Shown in pieces: positions 1 through 11,195 of a DNA stretch of 64,000 nt (positions are counted from its first letter, which is position 1; each line of letters begins with the position of its first letter). The stretch is from Adiantum capillus-veneris. Lineage: Eukaryota; Streptophyta; Polypodiopsida; Polypodiales; Pteridaceae. The translations under genes were made by a program, and so were the position numbers. Location of the stretch: contig CM043953.1 of NCBI GenBank assembly GCA_014529385.2, forward strand, positions 71,525,372 through 71,589,371, in the 5' to 3' direction. The notes beneath the pieces are model-generated. The model was not told the origin of the DNA. It saw nothing but the letters and a program-made list of their open reading frames with translations, and ran no database searches.

Positions 1-1097
1 GATCAAGTCTAGCCAGTGCACATACAAACAAAAGATTCTTCTTGATTCCAGGTACATAAAGTGCATCAGCAAGTTTGAAAGAACTACCATTTGCAGCAGT
101 CAACATAATATTTCTAACTCCCTTAACAGGATAAGAGGCATTGTTGGCACAAGTGACTAAATTCCCATGGGGGACATCCTCGAGAGAGGTAAACAAGTCA
201 CGATGAGAGGTAATGTGCTTTCTAGCACCACTATCAAAGTACCACACTTGAGCATCTGCAGTAACTAACAAACATGCATCATGGACAGGAGGATCATAAG
301 TGCACTTTGCACTAAAATCCCATTCTACATCAACATGAACATCACAATCTCGTTTCACAAAAGACTCAACAATAGCTACATTTGTAGTGGAACCAGCCTC
401 TTTCTTCTTAGCCTCTTCGGCCTTCAACTTAGGACACTGCTTGATCAAGTGATCACTAGCTTTACAATGATGGCAACACATCTTCTTTTTGCCCTTAGCA
501 CAAGAATTCCCAAATGAATTGCTGCCAGCAAAAGCATTAGGGTGAGCAGTTGATTTATCACTCGCACAAGAACCATGAGAAGTGGCTGCATTACTATTAC
601 CACTTTTTTTTAGCAGCAATAAAGGCATGTTCAACTGCACGATATCTAGTCCTGTTTTTTCTAGAAAGCAACTCTTGCAACAGCAATGTGCATAACGCAT
701 CAAACTTGACAACTTCAAGATTTCCTCGGGTCATGAGTCTCCAAGTACTAGCAAAACTCTAGTAAGAATTTGGCAAGGCATCAAGAACAGCCTGCACAAG
801 GGAACTGTCTGAAATGACTTCACCTATAGAAATAAGTTACTCATTGATATCCTTGACACTAGCAAGGAAAGTGTCCATGTCATCTTCCTCATGCATAATC
901 TTTGACTCCAGCTCTTTACGCAGCAATGCAATTTTAGCCAGATAATTGACAAACATGGGGGCATCATCATTAGCACATTCATGTGCAAAATCAAAGCTGT
1001 CAATGTTCATTCTACTTTCTTGGTTATTGTCAGCCATGTTAATTAAACTTATGTATGGAATACTTTGTGCTTTGGTACCCTCAAAAACCTTAGTCAT
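1..1097 (-). pseudogene. Ty1-copia gag-protease remnant (cut by window start)
   Basis: Read on the minus strand from an ATG at 1097 (or the more gag-like ATG near 1041, MADNNQES). The N-terminal part is a UBN2-type copia Gag. It is followed by a CX2CX4HX4C zinc knuckle (C-HH-C-KASD-H-LIKQ-C, about 433-475) and then by a copia aspartic protease start, WYFDSGARKHIT, near 215-250, where the catalytic triad reads D-S-G. The frame runs off the window at base 1, so RT and integrase are not seen. The copy is dead: in-frame TAA at 836-838, TAG at 759-761, and a one-base frameshift in the A-run (T-run on plus) near 603-610. The family assignment is firm; the lineage within copia is not resolved. Confidence 0.85.
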
Positions 1098-1100
1098 TAC

Positions 1101-1980
1101 TCTTCTTTAGCTTTGAAAATAAGCTCTCAAGCAACCACACCCATTGTTTAGACACTATTGATTGCAAAGACTAGTGGAGAGGGTCTAACATTGCTTGGTT
1201 GATTATGGTTCCTATTGAATAGATGCTTGTTCATAGTGAGTATTTTGTGTTAAGAGGAATATAATTATTGTTTTATGTGATGTTTATTGCTAACCGATAA
1301 TGAATCATTGATTTAATACTTGTTGATTTGTGTTTTGACATCCACAACTTCAACTCAAATTTTTAGGGTCTTCTGCTCAAAATTTGGATGAACGGGAAAG
1401 CACACGAGACGCAATGCAATGGAGTGTAGCACAATGGAGAATTTGGTCAAAACTTGTTCGTCTGCTCGCACTCTTTGAATTGAGTCTTGGGTCGCAGAAA
1501 ACAGAGTTCATATCAAAAAGTTCTGTTGTTTTTAGTACAATCAAGCTTAATGCAGGTTTCGTCTTTGTTAAGCGTTCGCTATCGTCTTGCCATTTTTAAT
1601 GTCAACTTTTTTGAATCGATTTATTATTTTACTATTCATATTGTAGCCGTCAACCTTGAGTCTCACTTATCTCTATTTTGAGGACTCTTTTATTATTGAA
1701 GTCTCCTTTTACCTACTTTCTTGGGTGTCGTCTCTCGCCCACTTTGAACGTTCGACAAGCTGTGGATGTCATGATGGGTTATCTCTCTTTGAGCTGGCCA
1801 CAAATACCCCGCTCGTAGAGACTTCTCTTACTTTACAAAGAGTAAGGCCAAAATTGGGTTAACTAAAGCATAAAGAGGGGCCTCGTTAACCCTCACGGAC
1901 ACCCTATCACCTTTGACGGACGCATATTATTTATTTGATTGAGTCATGGACCGGACTTGTCGGTCCAATAGGTGTGTAGG
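1101..1980. other. No gene seen; leader/flank of the copia remnant
   Basis: Short open stretches here (for example 1384-1599) have no recognisable domain. The minus-strand copia leader should lie here, but no initiator-Met primer site and no LTR end are visible, so its 5' LTR was probably lost or displaced by the element starting at 1981. Confidence 0.5.
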
Positions 1981-2077
1981 TGATCGCCGATAAGAGGCAC
2001 ACCACTTATCTTATTTTTTCAGTAGTTTTGCAACAACCGACCACTGTGGGCACCCATGTGTGAATGGGCCAAACTCT

Positions 2078-2085
2078 TATAAAAG
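2078..2085 (+). promoter_or_regulatory. TATA box of LTR
   Basis: TATAAAAG, conserved in the other LTR at 16514-16521 in an identical context (AACTCT..GGTCCATTTGACC). It is the likely U3 promoter; transcripts starting about 30 bp downstream would carry the microsatellite. Confidence 0.6.
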
Positions 2086-2141
2086 GTCCATTTGACCTAA
2101 AAATCCTCATTCTTTGAGGTGTAAGCTAAGAAGTACACAGG

Positions 2142-2142
<1 letters not shown>

Positions 2143-2218
<76 letters not shown>

Positions 2219-2220
2219 CT

Positions 2221-2255
<35 letters not shown>
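2143..2255. repeat. Compound microsatellite (TG)n(CG)n(GA)n inside LTR
   Basis: About 34 TG units, a short CG tract at 2211-2219, then about 16 GA units. The same TG-then-GA order occurs at 16615-16678 in the 3' LTR, so it is part of the element, not a random insertion. Confidence 0.95.
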
Positions 2256-2257
<2 letters not shown>

Positions 2258-2493
2258 GAGCATTGATGTGGTATCGACGATGGCATCGGTGGTTGAGCAC
2301 AGCATCGATGATGGCTCCTTCTTCTTCGTAGCACAGGATCCTTCACGACGGAAGCATTGAGCGGTGAGTGACACACCCCTGCTCCTTTGCGCTTGCTAGG
2401 CTCTTCTAGCTGTGTGTTCGTAGCCTTTCGAGGCTCGCACACAGTGCACAGGCAAGTTCCCAACTTCGACACATATGGCAAAGCATACATTTT

Positions 2494-2511
2494 TGGCACC
2501 ATTGCTGGGGA
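2494..2511 (+). other. Primer binding site (TGGCACC type)
   Basis: TGGCACCATTGCTGGGGA directly after the 5' LTR. It resembles the TGGCGCCGTTGCCGGGGA sites of plant Tat/Athila Ty3 elements, with transition differences. Confidence 0.7.
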
Positions 2512-3409
2512 CAGCCTTGCATTAAGCTTGAGGAGCACTCAATGCTACCTCTGGAAGCCTTTCTTCCATCTGTTTTTTGTTTTTGCTGAGTTCTATGAGA
2601 ACTGTTAAGTGGCTACAATGGGTGGATTAGCGCAGTTTTAGCAGGTTTTAGTCAGATTTTGTTAGTGGCTGTAAGCTCTTTTAGCGCTGCATTGTACTGG
2701 TTTTTGTTAGTTTTATAAGATCTGTAATGTGGAGGTGTTAGTAGATCTGTTAGTGACTGTAGACAGTGAGAAGGAGAGTAGACAGTGAGCAATAGAGTTG
2801 ACTGTTTTGAGTGTGCAATTCTGTGTTAGACAGTTAATTAGCTGTTAATTAGCTGCAAGGAGGTTAGACAGAGCTCTCAGGAGCTGTTATGTGCGCATGG
2901 GAGCTCAGCATCCACGCGGCCACATTATCCTCAGAAAAAGTTTTTTTTTAATAAATTAAAATTTTTGAAAAAAGCAATCGGAAATATTGAGACCAAAAAG
3001 AAATTCCAAAATTAAATTTTAAAAAACCTTATCCTGGGATCATTCCCCAAGCCCAAGCCCAGGCTTAGGTCTCATCCTCAGTCTTATGATATACTATACA
3101 CACCACTTTATATAAAAAGACTACGACCTTAAGTGAAGGGAGGGCATGTGGGACAAGTTCCTCAAGTTCTCCACCATCCCCTTTACACTCACCCTCTGGA
3201 CTTACTAAATCTAGCCCTCTCCCCACCTAGAAAAAGACTAGTTTTAGGATTCCGAGGGCTGTACGTAACCGAATCGAGGGTTGTAAAGCACAGCACGTCC
3301 CCCTAGCCAAGAGCTCGTTTTGAGCAATCACACGTCCTATTCTGTGGCTCGATTAAGAAAAGGGAGCAAAAATACAAAAAAAAAGGATTGTAAACACCTA
3401 AAAAACTAG
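2512..3409 (+). other. Untranslated leader of the Tat-like element
   Basis: No supported gene. It holds A/T-rich sequence around 2930-3040 and sits between primer site and the first gag codons. Confidence 0.5.
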
Positions 3410-4508
3410 GTGTGCAGCCTTCACGAGCACTCACCAACACCTCTAGATTGTCGAGGTCACATGCACCTACGCTCGGGTCGTGTGCTAGAGGACAAGCACA
3501 TCAAGAGTGTCTCCGTTTACACAGGCACTCATTATTCCTCTACCTTAGGCTCTAGGCCCTCAGCAGGAACACAAGGTAGTACTACTCAGAACCCACAAAT
3601 TGCATCTAGTGACGTCATGGAGGGTTACCCGATGCCTAATCCCGATAGCTCAAGCCAAGACATGCATGCCATGGGCCCACGGTCGGCCGAGCGTGTTTAG
3701 CCGCTTGAAGGAAACCTTTAGTAGAGCCACTTGCTATGAACATGGAGCTAACGATGTAAATGAGGGGGATGGGGAAGTAAACTTGCCATTCATGACCAAC
3801 GTAGATCCCATGCTCTTGGAGAGTGTGCACATGAATACTCCATTCACTGCACCCCCTGACTCTTTAGAGCTATTCCCCTCCGAGGTTATTTTACCTAATG
3901 GTAGAAGCCTTGCCGAAGTGCAAGAGGTTGAGCGGTATATCATTACGGCTAGGGAAAAGGAAATCAAGAGCTTACGTAGGACAGCAAAGGAGAGAGTTAA
4001 AAGTGAAAGCCCCTATGTCAACATCTACGCCAGGCGAGCAATCGAGTGCTCCTGAATTAGCGACCACTAAGGATCAACCCATAGAGAGCCACATTGCATC
4101 TATTTTAAAGGACACCCCTAGCACCGTAATCCTAGACGAAGCGTTCCTAAATGAAAACTGGTAGTATGAACTACAAACGGAAACTCTAACCGACCTATAC
4201 ATAGGTCACACCTATCACGTGGGTTGGCTACATGTCCTACAATCCACAATGGGTGCTACTAGTGTAGAGGATCAATAACAAAGAGTTTGTGAGGTCATCC
4301 ATAGGTTTATTGAGCTAAAGAGATAGAACAAGGGGATCCACATGCCTTCAACGGGTCTCATGAGATTCTTAGATACAGGGAAGTCTAAACAACCAACCTT
4401 ATTGCAAATGGAGACTCCCTCAGTAAGTCCGATGGATTCTCCATATTTTGTTTCACCAGGGGTCTCGGTGCAATCTAAGCCCACAAGTGATAGCTTTACT
4501 TTTCCACG
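3410..4508 (+). pseudogene. Gag N-terminal region of the Tat-like element
   Basis: Open frames at 3410-3700, 3600-4055 and 3898-4164 form a broken Gag N-terminus. The ATG at 3461 gives MHLRSGRVL, like the LRSGR/TRSGR start seen in many plant Ty3 gags. A frameshift near 3690 and stops near 4055 and 4162 break it. The reading is then interrupted by the LTR element at 4514 and continues after 7158. No structured domain can be named in this part. Confidence 0.6.
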
Positions 4509-4513
4509 TCTAG

Positions 4514-4756
4514 TGTAGGGATTTCTAGGGTGGATACACACTAGAACCATTCATTGCATGAAGACTAGTAAGAGAGAGAAAAACACACGTATGAGTAAAT
4601 AGAGCTAGAGAGCTTAGATTATGAGAAAAATGGAAATTGGTTACAAGCATGAGAGGAGGTCCTCTTATGTAGGTTTGAGGTGGAGTTCTAGAGAGTTCTA
4701 GGTAGTGTTCTCGCACGGCTAAGTAGAGAGTGAGAGCAACATGTGTTTACCCTTCA
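4514..4756 (-). repeat. TR-GAG LTR (3' LTR in element sense)
   Basis: Same sequence as 6911-7153 except one base in the ...GAGAGTGAGAGC... segment (GAGAGTGACAGC in the other copy). Confidence 0.95.
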
Positions 4757-5004
4757 ATCTCCCTCTTAAACACATGCTTGAACTTCCTAAGGTTCAGTTG
4801 CAAGAAGAAATGCGGTTCATGGTGGTTCTCAATGGATACAACACCTATGACCAACATTGATACAAAAGATTGGATACAAAATCAAGGTTCAAATGTGATG
4901 ATGGTTCTCAATGGATACAACATCTATGATCTACATTGATACAACATGATGGTTCACAAAAGATTAAGACTTCAATACAAGGATCCAACATAGGAGTTGG
5001 GAAA

Positions 5005-6049
5005 CTACAAAATGTCATCATATTCAAAGACTTTCAATGAGCCATGTTTGGAACTCCCTCTAGCATGTTTTTTATTAGAAGTAGAAGCAATAGAGATGGT
5101 TGGAGAAGAGGATGCGGAAGTAGAAGTAGATACGGGAGCAATAAAGTTGACTTGTTCACCTTCATCACAATAGTCACCATCACTTTCATCATCATCACCA
5201 CTATTTGTGTAGTGGAGATTGTTGGGAATGCTTTTACCTCTTTGGTTGACGTTGGAGGTATTGTTGGTGTTGGGGACTCGAGTGTTGGTGTTGCAAAATT
5301 GAGGTGCATGCCCCGTTTTGCCACACTTGGTGCACTTCTTGACTTTGTAGCAATTGGGGGACAAATGGTTTGTCTTGCCACAATGCTTGCATGGAGAGGT
5401 GTGCTTGGTAGATGATACATAAAGTGCATTATTAGCAATTAGCTCTTGATTTGTGTGCTTCTTCTTGAAGTGAATGTACTATGCTTTCAAGAGAAGGAAT
5501 GGGCTCCTTTTCTTTAAGCACCGTTACAATATTATCATAATGCAATGGGAGTGATTTAAGTAATACGTCTATCTTATCTTCTTCTTCTATGTTGCATTGG
5601 ATGTATGAAAGTTGAGTGCAAATGCTCTTAAGCCTATTTACTAGGCTTGATAGGCTCTCATCATTTTGCATAGTGAGCCCATATAATTGCATTTTTAGAG
5701 ATATTTTTGAATGCTTTGATTTAGCACCAAAGGTTCTCTCTAAAATCTCCCATGCATCTCTAGAAGAGGTAGCTTGATCTAGATGGTGTATGATATCATC
5801 CGCTACACTAGTGAGGAGAATGCCCAATGCCTTTTCATCTTTAATTTGCAATTCCCTTTGTTGTGCACGAGTGAGTTGAGTTTCATCTTCCCCCTCTTTG
5901 GTGATTACATTCCATGAGCCCTTTCTCTGTAGATAACCTTTCACCTTGACTTGCCATGTATGAAAACCTACACCATGAAACATGCATATGCCGTCTTTGC
6001 CCATGATGTGTGTGGCAATGAACTTGTAATGCAAGGGAGGTCCTATCAA
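5005..6049 (-). pseudogene. TR-GAG Gag protein (capsid plus two zinc knuckles)
   Basis: The minus-strand frame starting at ATG 6049 gives 205 residues: a start with FHTWQVKVKGYLQ, then a UBN2/DUF4219-like core (DAWEILERTFG, LKMQLYGLTM, SLVNRLKSIC). It ends at a TAA near 5432. A one-base shift then opens the continuation, with two adjacent CCHC knuckles, C-KH-C-GKTN-H-LSPN-C and C-TK-C-GKTG-H-APQF-C (about 5295-5405). A Ser/Thr-rich, acidic tail follows and ends at 5005. It would package the element's RNA. The shift at the capsid-knuckle junction could be a mutation or a sequencing/assembly error, since the rest of the element is young. Confidence 0.85.
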
Positions 6050-6898
6050 GAGACTCTCTTGATGGTGTCTAACCCTTTACAACGAAGCAAATGGCAATGA
6101 GACAATGGAGAATGATAGCAAAGTTACCCGTCTTGAATGCCTTGTGTAGTGAGCTTGGTTTTTTTTTTTTAGTTGAAGCTCCCTCTTGATTTGAAGCTTC
6201 CTTGCCTTCTCGAGTGCTGAAAAATCTCTGCAAATCAGTCCTTCAATGGTGTATTTGCTCCTCAAATGGCTCCTTCCTTGATGTAGACTAGTTGCTAGTA
6301 GTAGAGAGCTTGCCGGAGGTGTTAAAAAACACCTTTCTTGATAAGCTATGGCCTAAAAACTCCAAGGTTGGCTTGCTGAAATTCCAGATCTGAAAATGAA
6401 AGTGAGCTTGAGAATGGCTCGAGAAGGCTCAATGGAACAAGGCAGTAGCTAGTAATACTAGCTAGTCCGTTGCCAATGGCTTCCTAGTGCATATGAGGGC
6501 TTGGGGAGGCAATGAATGACCTCAAGCTTTAATGGAAAGCTTGCTGGTCCGCAACAGTACAGAAATTCCAGATTTGAGATTTCTTCAATGATGTAGCTCA
6601 CGGATGCAAGAGATGGGGTCGCTAGCTAGTAGAGTGAGTAGAGAGGGTTGAGAGACAATGGAGAGAATGAAGTGCAGCAATGGAGAGCTTCTAGAGCAGC
6701 CCACGAGCTGTTTTGAGGCTTATTCTCAGCCAAGGAAGAAGAGGTAAAGTGGGTGAAGAGAGAGAAAGAAAGGAGGCCACCTACTTACTTGACTAGTGGA
6801 GTCACTAAAGGTAGAGAGAGAGAGAGAGAGAGAGAGAAAGGAGGCCACCTACTCCTAGATCTAATGATGAGGATTTAGATTGGCCTTGATCCTATGGA
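6050..6898 (-). other. TR-GAG 5' leader
   Basis: About 850 bp between primer site and gag ATG with no domain-bearing frame. It contains a (GA)n tract at about 6812-6837 and stretches rich in AGAGAG. Confidence 0.6.
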
Positions 6899-6908
6899 TC
6901 TGATACCA
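6899..6908 (-). other. Primer binding site of TR-GAG
   Basis: TCTGATACCA on plus, i.e. TGGTATCAGA on the element strand, matching the 3' end of initiator tRNA-Met, two bases from the LTR end. Confidence 0.8.
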
Positions 6909-6910
6909 GT

Positions 6911-7153
6911 TGTAGGGATTTCTAGGGTGGATACACACTAGAACCATTCATTGCATGAAGACTAGTAAGAGAGAGAAAAACACACGTATGAGTAAATAGA
7001 GCTAGAGAGCTTAGATTATGAGAAAAATGGAAATTGGTTACAAGCATGAGAGGAGGTCCTCTTATGTAGGTTTGAGGTGGAGTTCTAGAGAGTTCTAGGT
7101 AGTGTTCTCGCACGGCTAAGTAGAGAGTGACAGCAACATGTGTTTACCCTTCA
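6911..7153 (-). repeat. TR-GAG LTR (5' LTR in element sense)
   Basis: Pair of 4514-4756. Followed by the TCTAG duplication at 7154-7158. Confidence 0.95.
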
Positions 7154-7158
7154 TCTAG

Positions 7159-9436
7159 CTCATCTTTCCCTTGATGACACCACGACTACCATGCCTATCC
7201 CACTGATGGGCATGCCAAGAAACACGCCATAGACCTCCTTTGTTAGTAAAGCACCGCTACATGGTAGCTCAATTCTTGCAACAATGCCTAGAAGTGTGTA
7301 CCAATCATATACACCAATGGGTCCTCATACTCATGTAGCTCCTACCCCTCCCATTGCCTCAACAACGTATGCTCCACAACCACAACACCCAAGCTCTTAT
7401 TTCAATGGGACCATGCTGGCTAGCATTAGCATGTCACATTCGACGTCTTCTATGCCTAGGGCCACGCATATGAACTTTGGGCCACCACATGGCACAACAT
7501 CGTACCAAACTTGGAACCCCAAGGGCTTCCTATGCGCCAAGCCCAATGCCAATCCCTACTGCACATGTAGTCTTTGGAGCACCTTCACCCACAATGCATG
7601 CTCACTTAGGTGACTTGGTAACGTTTGCTCAAGCTATCGGTCGATCTATTGCTGAGAATATGTGTAACACACTTGATAGGGAGCCTAGGAGTAAGGCAGT
7701 ACAAATAGCGAAGCTCACACAAAAATTTAGTGGAGATGGGGATGTGAGAAATCATATCGAAGTGTTTGAACAAATATTTAATTCCCTAGGAGAAGAAAAT
7801 GACCTACATAAGAGTAATGCTTTAAGCCTAACCTTAAGTGGGAAGGCTGGGAATTCGTATAGAACCCTAAGGGTGGAAGAAAAAACAATTTACCCTACTC
7901 CTAGGAGATTGTTCTTGAAAGAATACATACGAGAGGAAGTGCTTTGGGGTGTAACATCTCAGCTCCAGAAAGCCCAACAAGAGGAAGGAGAGTCCGTGAG
8001 AGACTATATTAGTCTCTTGAAGCATTTGAATTCTTGTTGTAATCCAAATGAGTGCTTCGGTAATAACCAATTGCTTTATAGATTCATTAGAGGATTACGA
8101 CATGAGGATATCTACAATGGCCTAGTCATTAGAGGTATCACCACTTGGGAAGTAGTCACCACCAATGCGATCCAATAGGAAGATAATTTAATGATTCAAG
8201 GAGAAAGAGTGTCTGTTGAGCCTAAATCTACTAGCTCGCAAGCATCGGGGCATCAGCTAATGACTCTAACTAAGGAGACAAAGATATTAGAGATGACTTT
8301 AGCAGACCTCACCAAAGCCATTCAAGAGAGTCTTATAGACAATAGTGCTCCACAAAACAATCATATATATCCAAGAAGGGAGCAACAATGGTGCTCAGTT
8401 TGCTATGGTCCGCATAGTACTAGTGAATGTCCTACGTTTAGAGTAAAATTTAATGGGAATTGCAATGCCTGTGGGGGAGGTATGGTCATCAAGCTAAGGA
8501 TTGCATAGTATTTAAGCGCGTGATGGCCAATAGACCAACCTTAGCATGGACAGACACACCTCGAGTGCCTGCATTGATGCCAGTCCCACCTCTTGAACAA
8601 ACATCACAACACATGGTCCCTAGGACCGCAACCACCACATCCGAGAATCACTTTTGTGAATCAAGTGGGTTGTGATTAATCTAGTGCTTGTTTGGAAGGA
8701 TGTGAGGAAGATATAGACCCTAATTTTTTTGATGGCATTGATGCGCTTGAAGAAATTCCACAATACTACATGGAGGACTATTGGAGACAAGTCAAACCTG
8801 TCTATCAAGTAGCTACTCTTGCTACAAGAGGCCAAAATATTAGTTACATTGCCAAGAGACCACCTCTTCAATGCTATGAATGTGGAGGTCCACATCGTGT
8901 ACCCGAGTGTCCTATTAGGCTACAAAATAATGCTACACTGATGCAAGCCAATTAAGCGATCACGTCTACAATGCAGATACTCATGTGTAATCGATGTGGC
9001 ATAGATAATTTGATCGCACAATGTCCGAACAATCCAAATGCACCGAAGATCACACCATTAAACTTGATTGAGGTTACCGAGGAGCCATCACAAAGTACAC
9101 CTATGGTACCAGTAAATGTACTCACACGATTGATGCTCCAAAAACAAAATTATATTCTTGAGGAAAGAGACACGGCATCAATTGCCCAATCTGAGAAGAA
9201 GAAGAAAACACGAAAGAAGAGATCGCAAAAAGCAGCGAAGTCAGACCCCATTTCAAAGACCAACATAGGGACTGGTGACGACCCCGTATATATGAACGAT
9301 GCTGAAGAGGATTCTGATTCAGGTGAAACCATGGAGACCAAAACGACCGCTAGGAAAGAAACCAACAAGGAAGATCATCATGAGCCACAATGGCCAGGAC
9401 CCAAGAAGAAGATAAAAACTTACCCAAACCCTACAT
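7159..9436 (+). pseudogene. Gag capsid and zinc knuckles of the Tat-like element
   Basis: The frame at 7477-8178 holds a Retrotrans_gag capsid: KLTQKFSGDGDVRNHIEVFE, then LKEYIREEVLW, ESVRDYISLLKHL and LLYRFIRGLRHEDIY. TAG at 8176 ends it, but the protein continues. Short-spaced knuckles follow: C-SV-C-YGP-H-STSE-C (about 8392), a frameshifted one near 8460-8503 (CNAC...GHQAKDC), C-YE-C-GGP-H-RVPE-C (about 8873), and a degenerate CNRC...C without His (about 8986). A Lys-rich segment (KKKKTRKKRSQK) precedes the protease. Several TAG/TGA stops make it non-functional. The CX2CX3HX4C spacing is one residue shorter than the classical knuckle, as seen in several plant Ty3 gags. Confidence 0.75.
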
Positions 9437-9635
9437 AGGAGATCGAGCGAGTCAAGCAATTAAGGAGTTTGGTAGAAGATACCGAAAGGGATCTAGAGCC
9501 AGCACCTAGGCAGATCCAGATTATAGACGCAGTGTTCCCTACGCAACAACAACCTCACAAGTCCATAGACCCCTAGCCATACCTAGTAAAAAATAAAGTG
9601 ACTTAAAGTCATGGGAAAGTGGGCGTACTCACTTC

Positions 9636-10204
9636 TTGTTGGACAGAATGTTTACAGAGGGACTACCTGACCCTATCGAAGAAATGGAGATCCCATCTTC
9701 CCCACGTCAAGGGACTAAAGCCCAAAAGGTGCCGTTAAATATTGCCAAGTTAATGGATTTCATGGCTTCAGAAGTTAGAACCAACATCATGTCCAAACTA
9801 TATGGAGACCCCGAGCTATTCTTAGCTCTTCAAGCTTTCCTCAATGGAGAACTAAAAGTCGGCAGGCTACCATGATGAATCCAATGCAACCATACCAATC
9901 ACTATCGAGGGATTAACTGTGAAAGGAATCCTTGATGGTGGTGCTGGGGTTATCATTGTGACTAAAAATTGATGGGAAACTATGGGAAGACCTCACCTTG
10001 GGACCACAACCATAGTAGTGAAGATGGCCAATGGGTCTATTGTTAAACCTATTGGGATGCTATAAGATCTCAAGATCAAGGTCTTTGGACACAAAATAAG
10101 AAATACCTTCATTGTTATGGATTCCTCCGAGCACACTATGACATATGAGACGATCTTAGGACGTCCTTTCATGAGGGAAGCAAAAATGGTGCATGACTAG
10201 TCTA
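9636..10204 (+). pseudogene. Aspartic protease of the Tat-like element
   Basis: The segment from about 9880 reads as a retropepsin: ITIEGLTVKGILDGGAG, with the catalytic Asp codon at 9934-9936 (D-G-G-A where D-S/T-G-A is usual), then VKMANGSIVKPIG and YETILGRPFM, the conserved ILGR motif. In-frame stops lie near 9970, 10061 and 10198. The upstream frame 9636-9872 is the gag-protease linker. The replaced Ser/Thr at the active site would itself weaken activity. Confidence 0.7.
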
Positions 10205-11195
10205 AAAACCATGTCTACTTGCAGCTCCAAGATTTTGTCATTCGAGTGGATCTTGTAATTGGGGTCGAGCACATCCTCTAGGAAACAAATTTTAATTGAT
10301 CATAGATCTAACACCACAATTCACTCAGCCCCATTGCAGTATTGTTACACATGTAAAATGGACACTGATGTTGGGAAAGATTCTCCTTATATGGATGTTC
10401 TACCTGGGATGACTGAGTCTGACAATGTGGATTGGGTCCACCTAGTAGCAACCATAGACACTTGGGGAAATAGGGGGACGACCTAGGCAACACATAAGGG
10501 GGATGAAATGCCACCACTCATACCTTTAAATATGATAGAAGCAATGCATATAGCTTATGTTGAGCTACAAGATGAAGGTTTGATTGACATTGGAACCAAT
10601 AGCGTTTCACAAGACTATAGCCCACACGATTTGGAGTCAGAATCATCAATTGAAATTGACTCTAAGGACAAAGAATCTGAGTTGAATCTTAGTGCAAATG
10701 GGGACAAACCATTCAAGGCCCAGTGGTACCCTAGACGACAATCTATTGAAGGGAGCAGAAGACACAAGTAGCCATTCATCTAGTGACTATTCACTTGACA
10801 TCGGCCGTAATTGAAAATTAGACAAGAAGAGTAAGAGGTATAAGAGGCGACGTTATCGAGCAAATGTGCGTGCTAAAATAAATGAAAATAAATATACCGC
10901 AAAATGGCTTAATTATATAGGGGCATGCGATGCTCATCGGAAGCTAGTAGATAGCTGGGGTGAATACCTTCAAAGCGTTATGTGGTGTAGTCCACAACCC
11001 ATTGACATCGCACAGTTATAGGCTATAGAGAAGCCAAATTTGATCCGTACCGTAAGGAGACGACAAAATTGAGAGTTAGCTCAACAACAAAAGGAACTGA
11101 AAGTGAAATCACAATCCACAGAACAACAAGACCCCACAAACTCACACCCTGCACCCTATCATTTCAAATCCTACACCACGTAGGAGCATAAGATT
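10205..11195 (+). other. Protease-RT linker, coding remnant without domain
   Basis: Contains an acidic frame (10508-10771, rich in Ser/Asp/Glu) and a broken basic stretch near 10800-10870. It is the spacer between protease and RT; nothing else is recognised. Confidence 0.5.

Larger units (their letters stand above)
1981..2493 (+). repeat. 5' LTR of the Tat-like element
   Basis: Matches 16416-16934 over most of its length (shared blocks include the TATA region, the GA/TG microsatellite, and the segment ending in AGTGCACAGGCAAGTTCC). It begins TG. The exact 3' end is uncertain because the two copies differ by a short insertion just before the TTTTGGCACCA shared by both. Confidence 0.75.
4514..7153 (-). 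mobile_element. TR-GAG: non-autonomous LTR retrotransposon carrying only copia-type gag
   Basis: Complete ends: 243-bp LTRs (4514-4756 and 6911-7153, TG...CA) that differ at one position, flanked by the perfect 5-bp duplication TCTAG (4509-4513 and 7154-7158). The primer site lies two bases inside the right LTR, so the element reads on the minus strand. The only coding content is Gag with two zinc knuckles; there is no protease, integrase or RT in its 2.6 kb. This matches terminal-repeat retrotransposons with a GAG domain, which need the pol of an autonomous copia partner. It sits in the gag of the Tat-like element. Near-identical LTRs indicate a recent insertion. Confidence 0.9.

Noticed and set aside
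2097-2538. Open frames on both strands coding CV, HT, LS or RE repeats
   Set aside because: They arise from the (TG)n(GA)n tract in the LTR; the same occurs at 16609, 24446-24857, 26076-26375, 27510-27835 and 30907-31232.
5044-5415. 123-codon plus-strand frame
   Set aside because: Antisense of the TR-GAG zinc-knuckle region.
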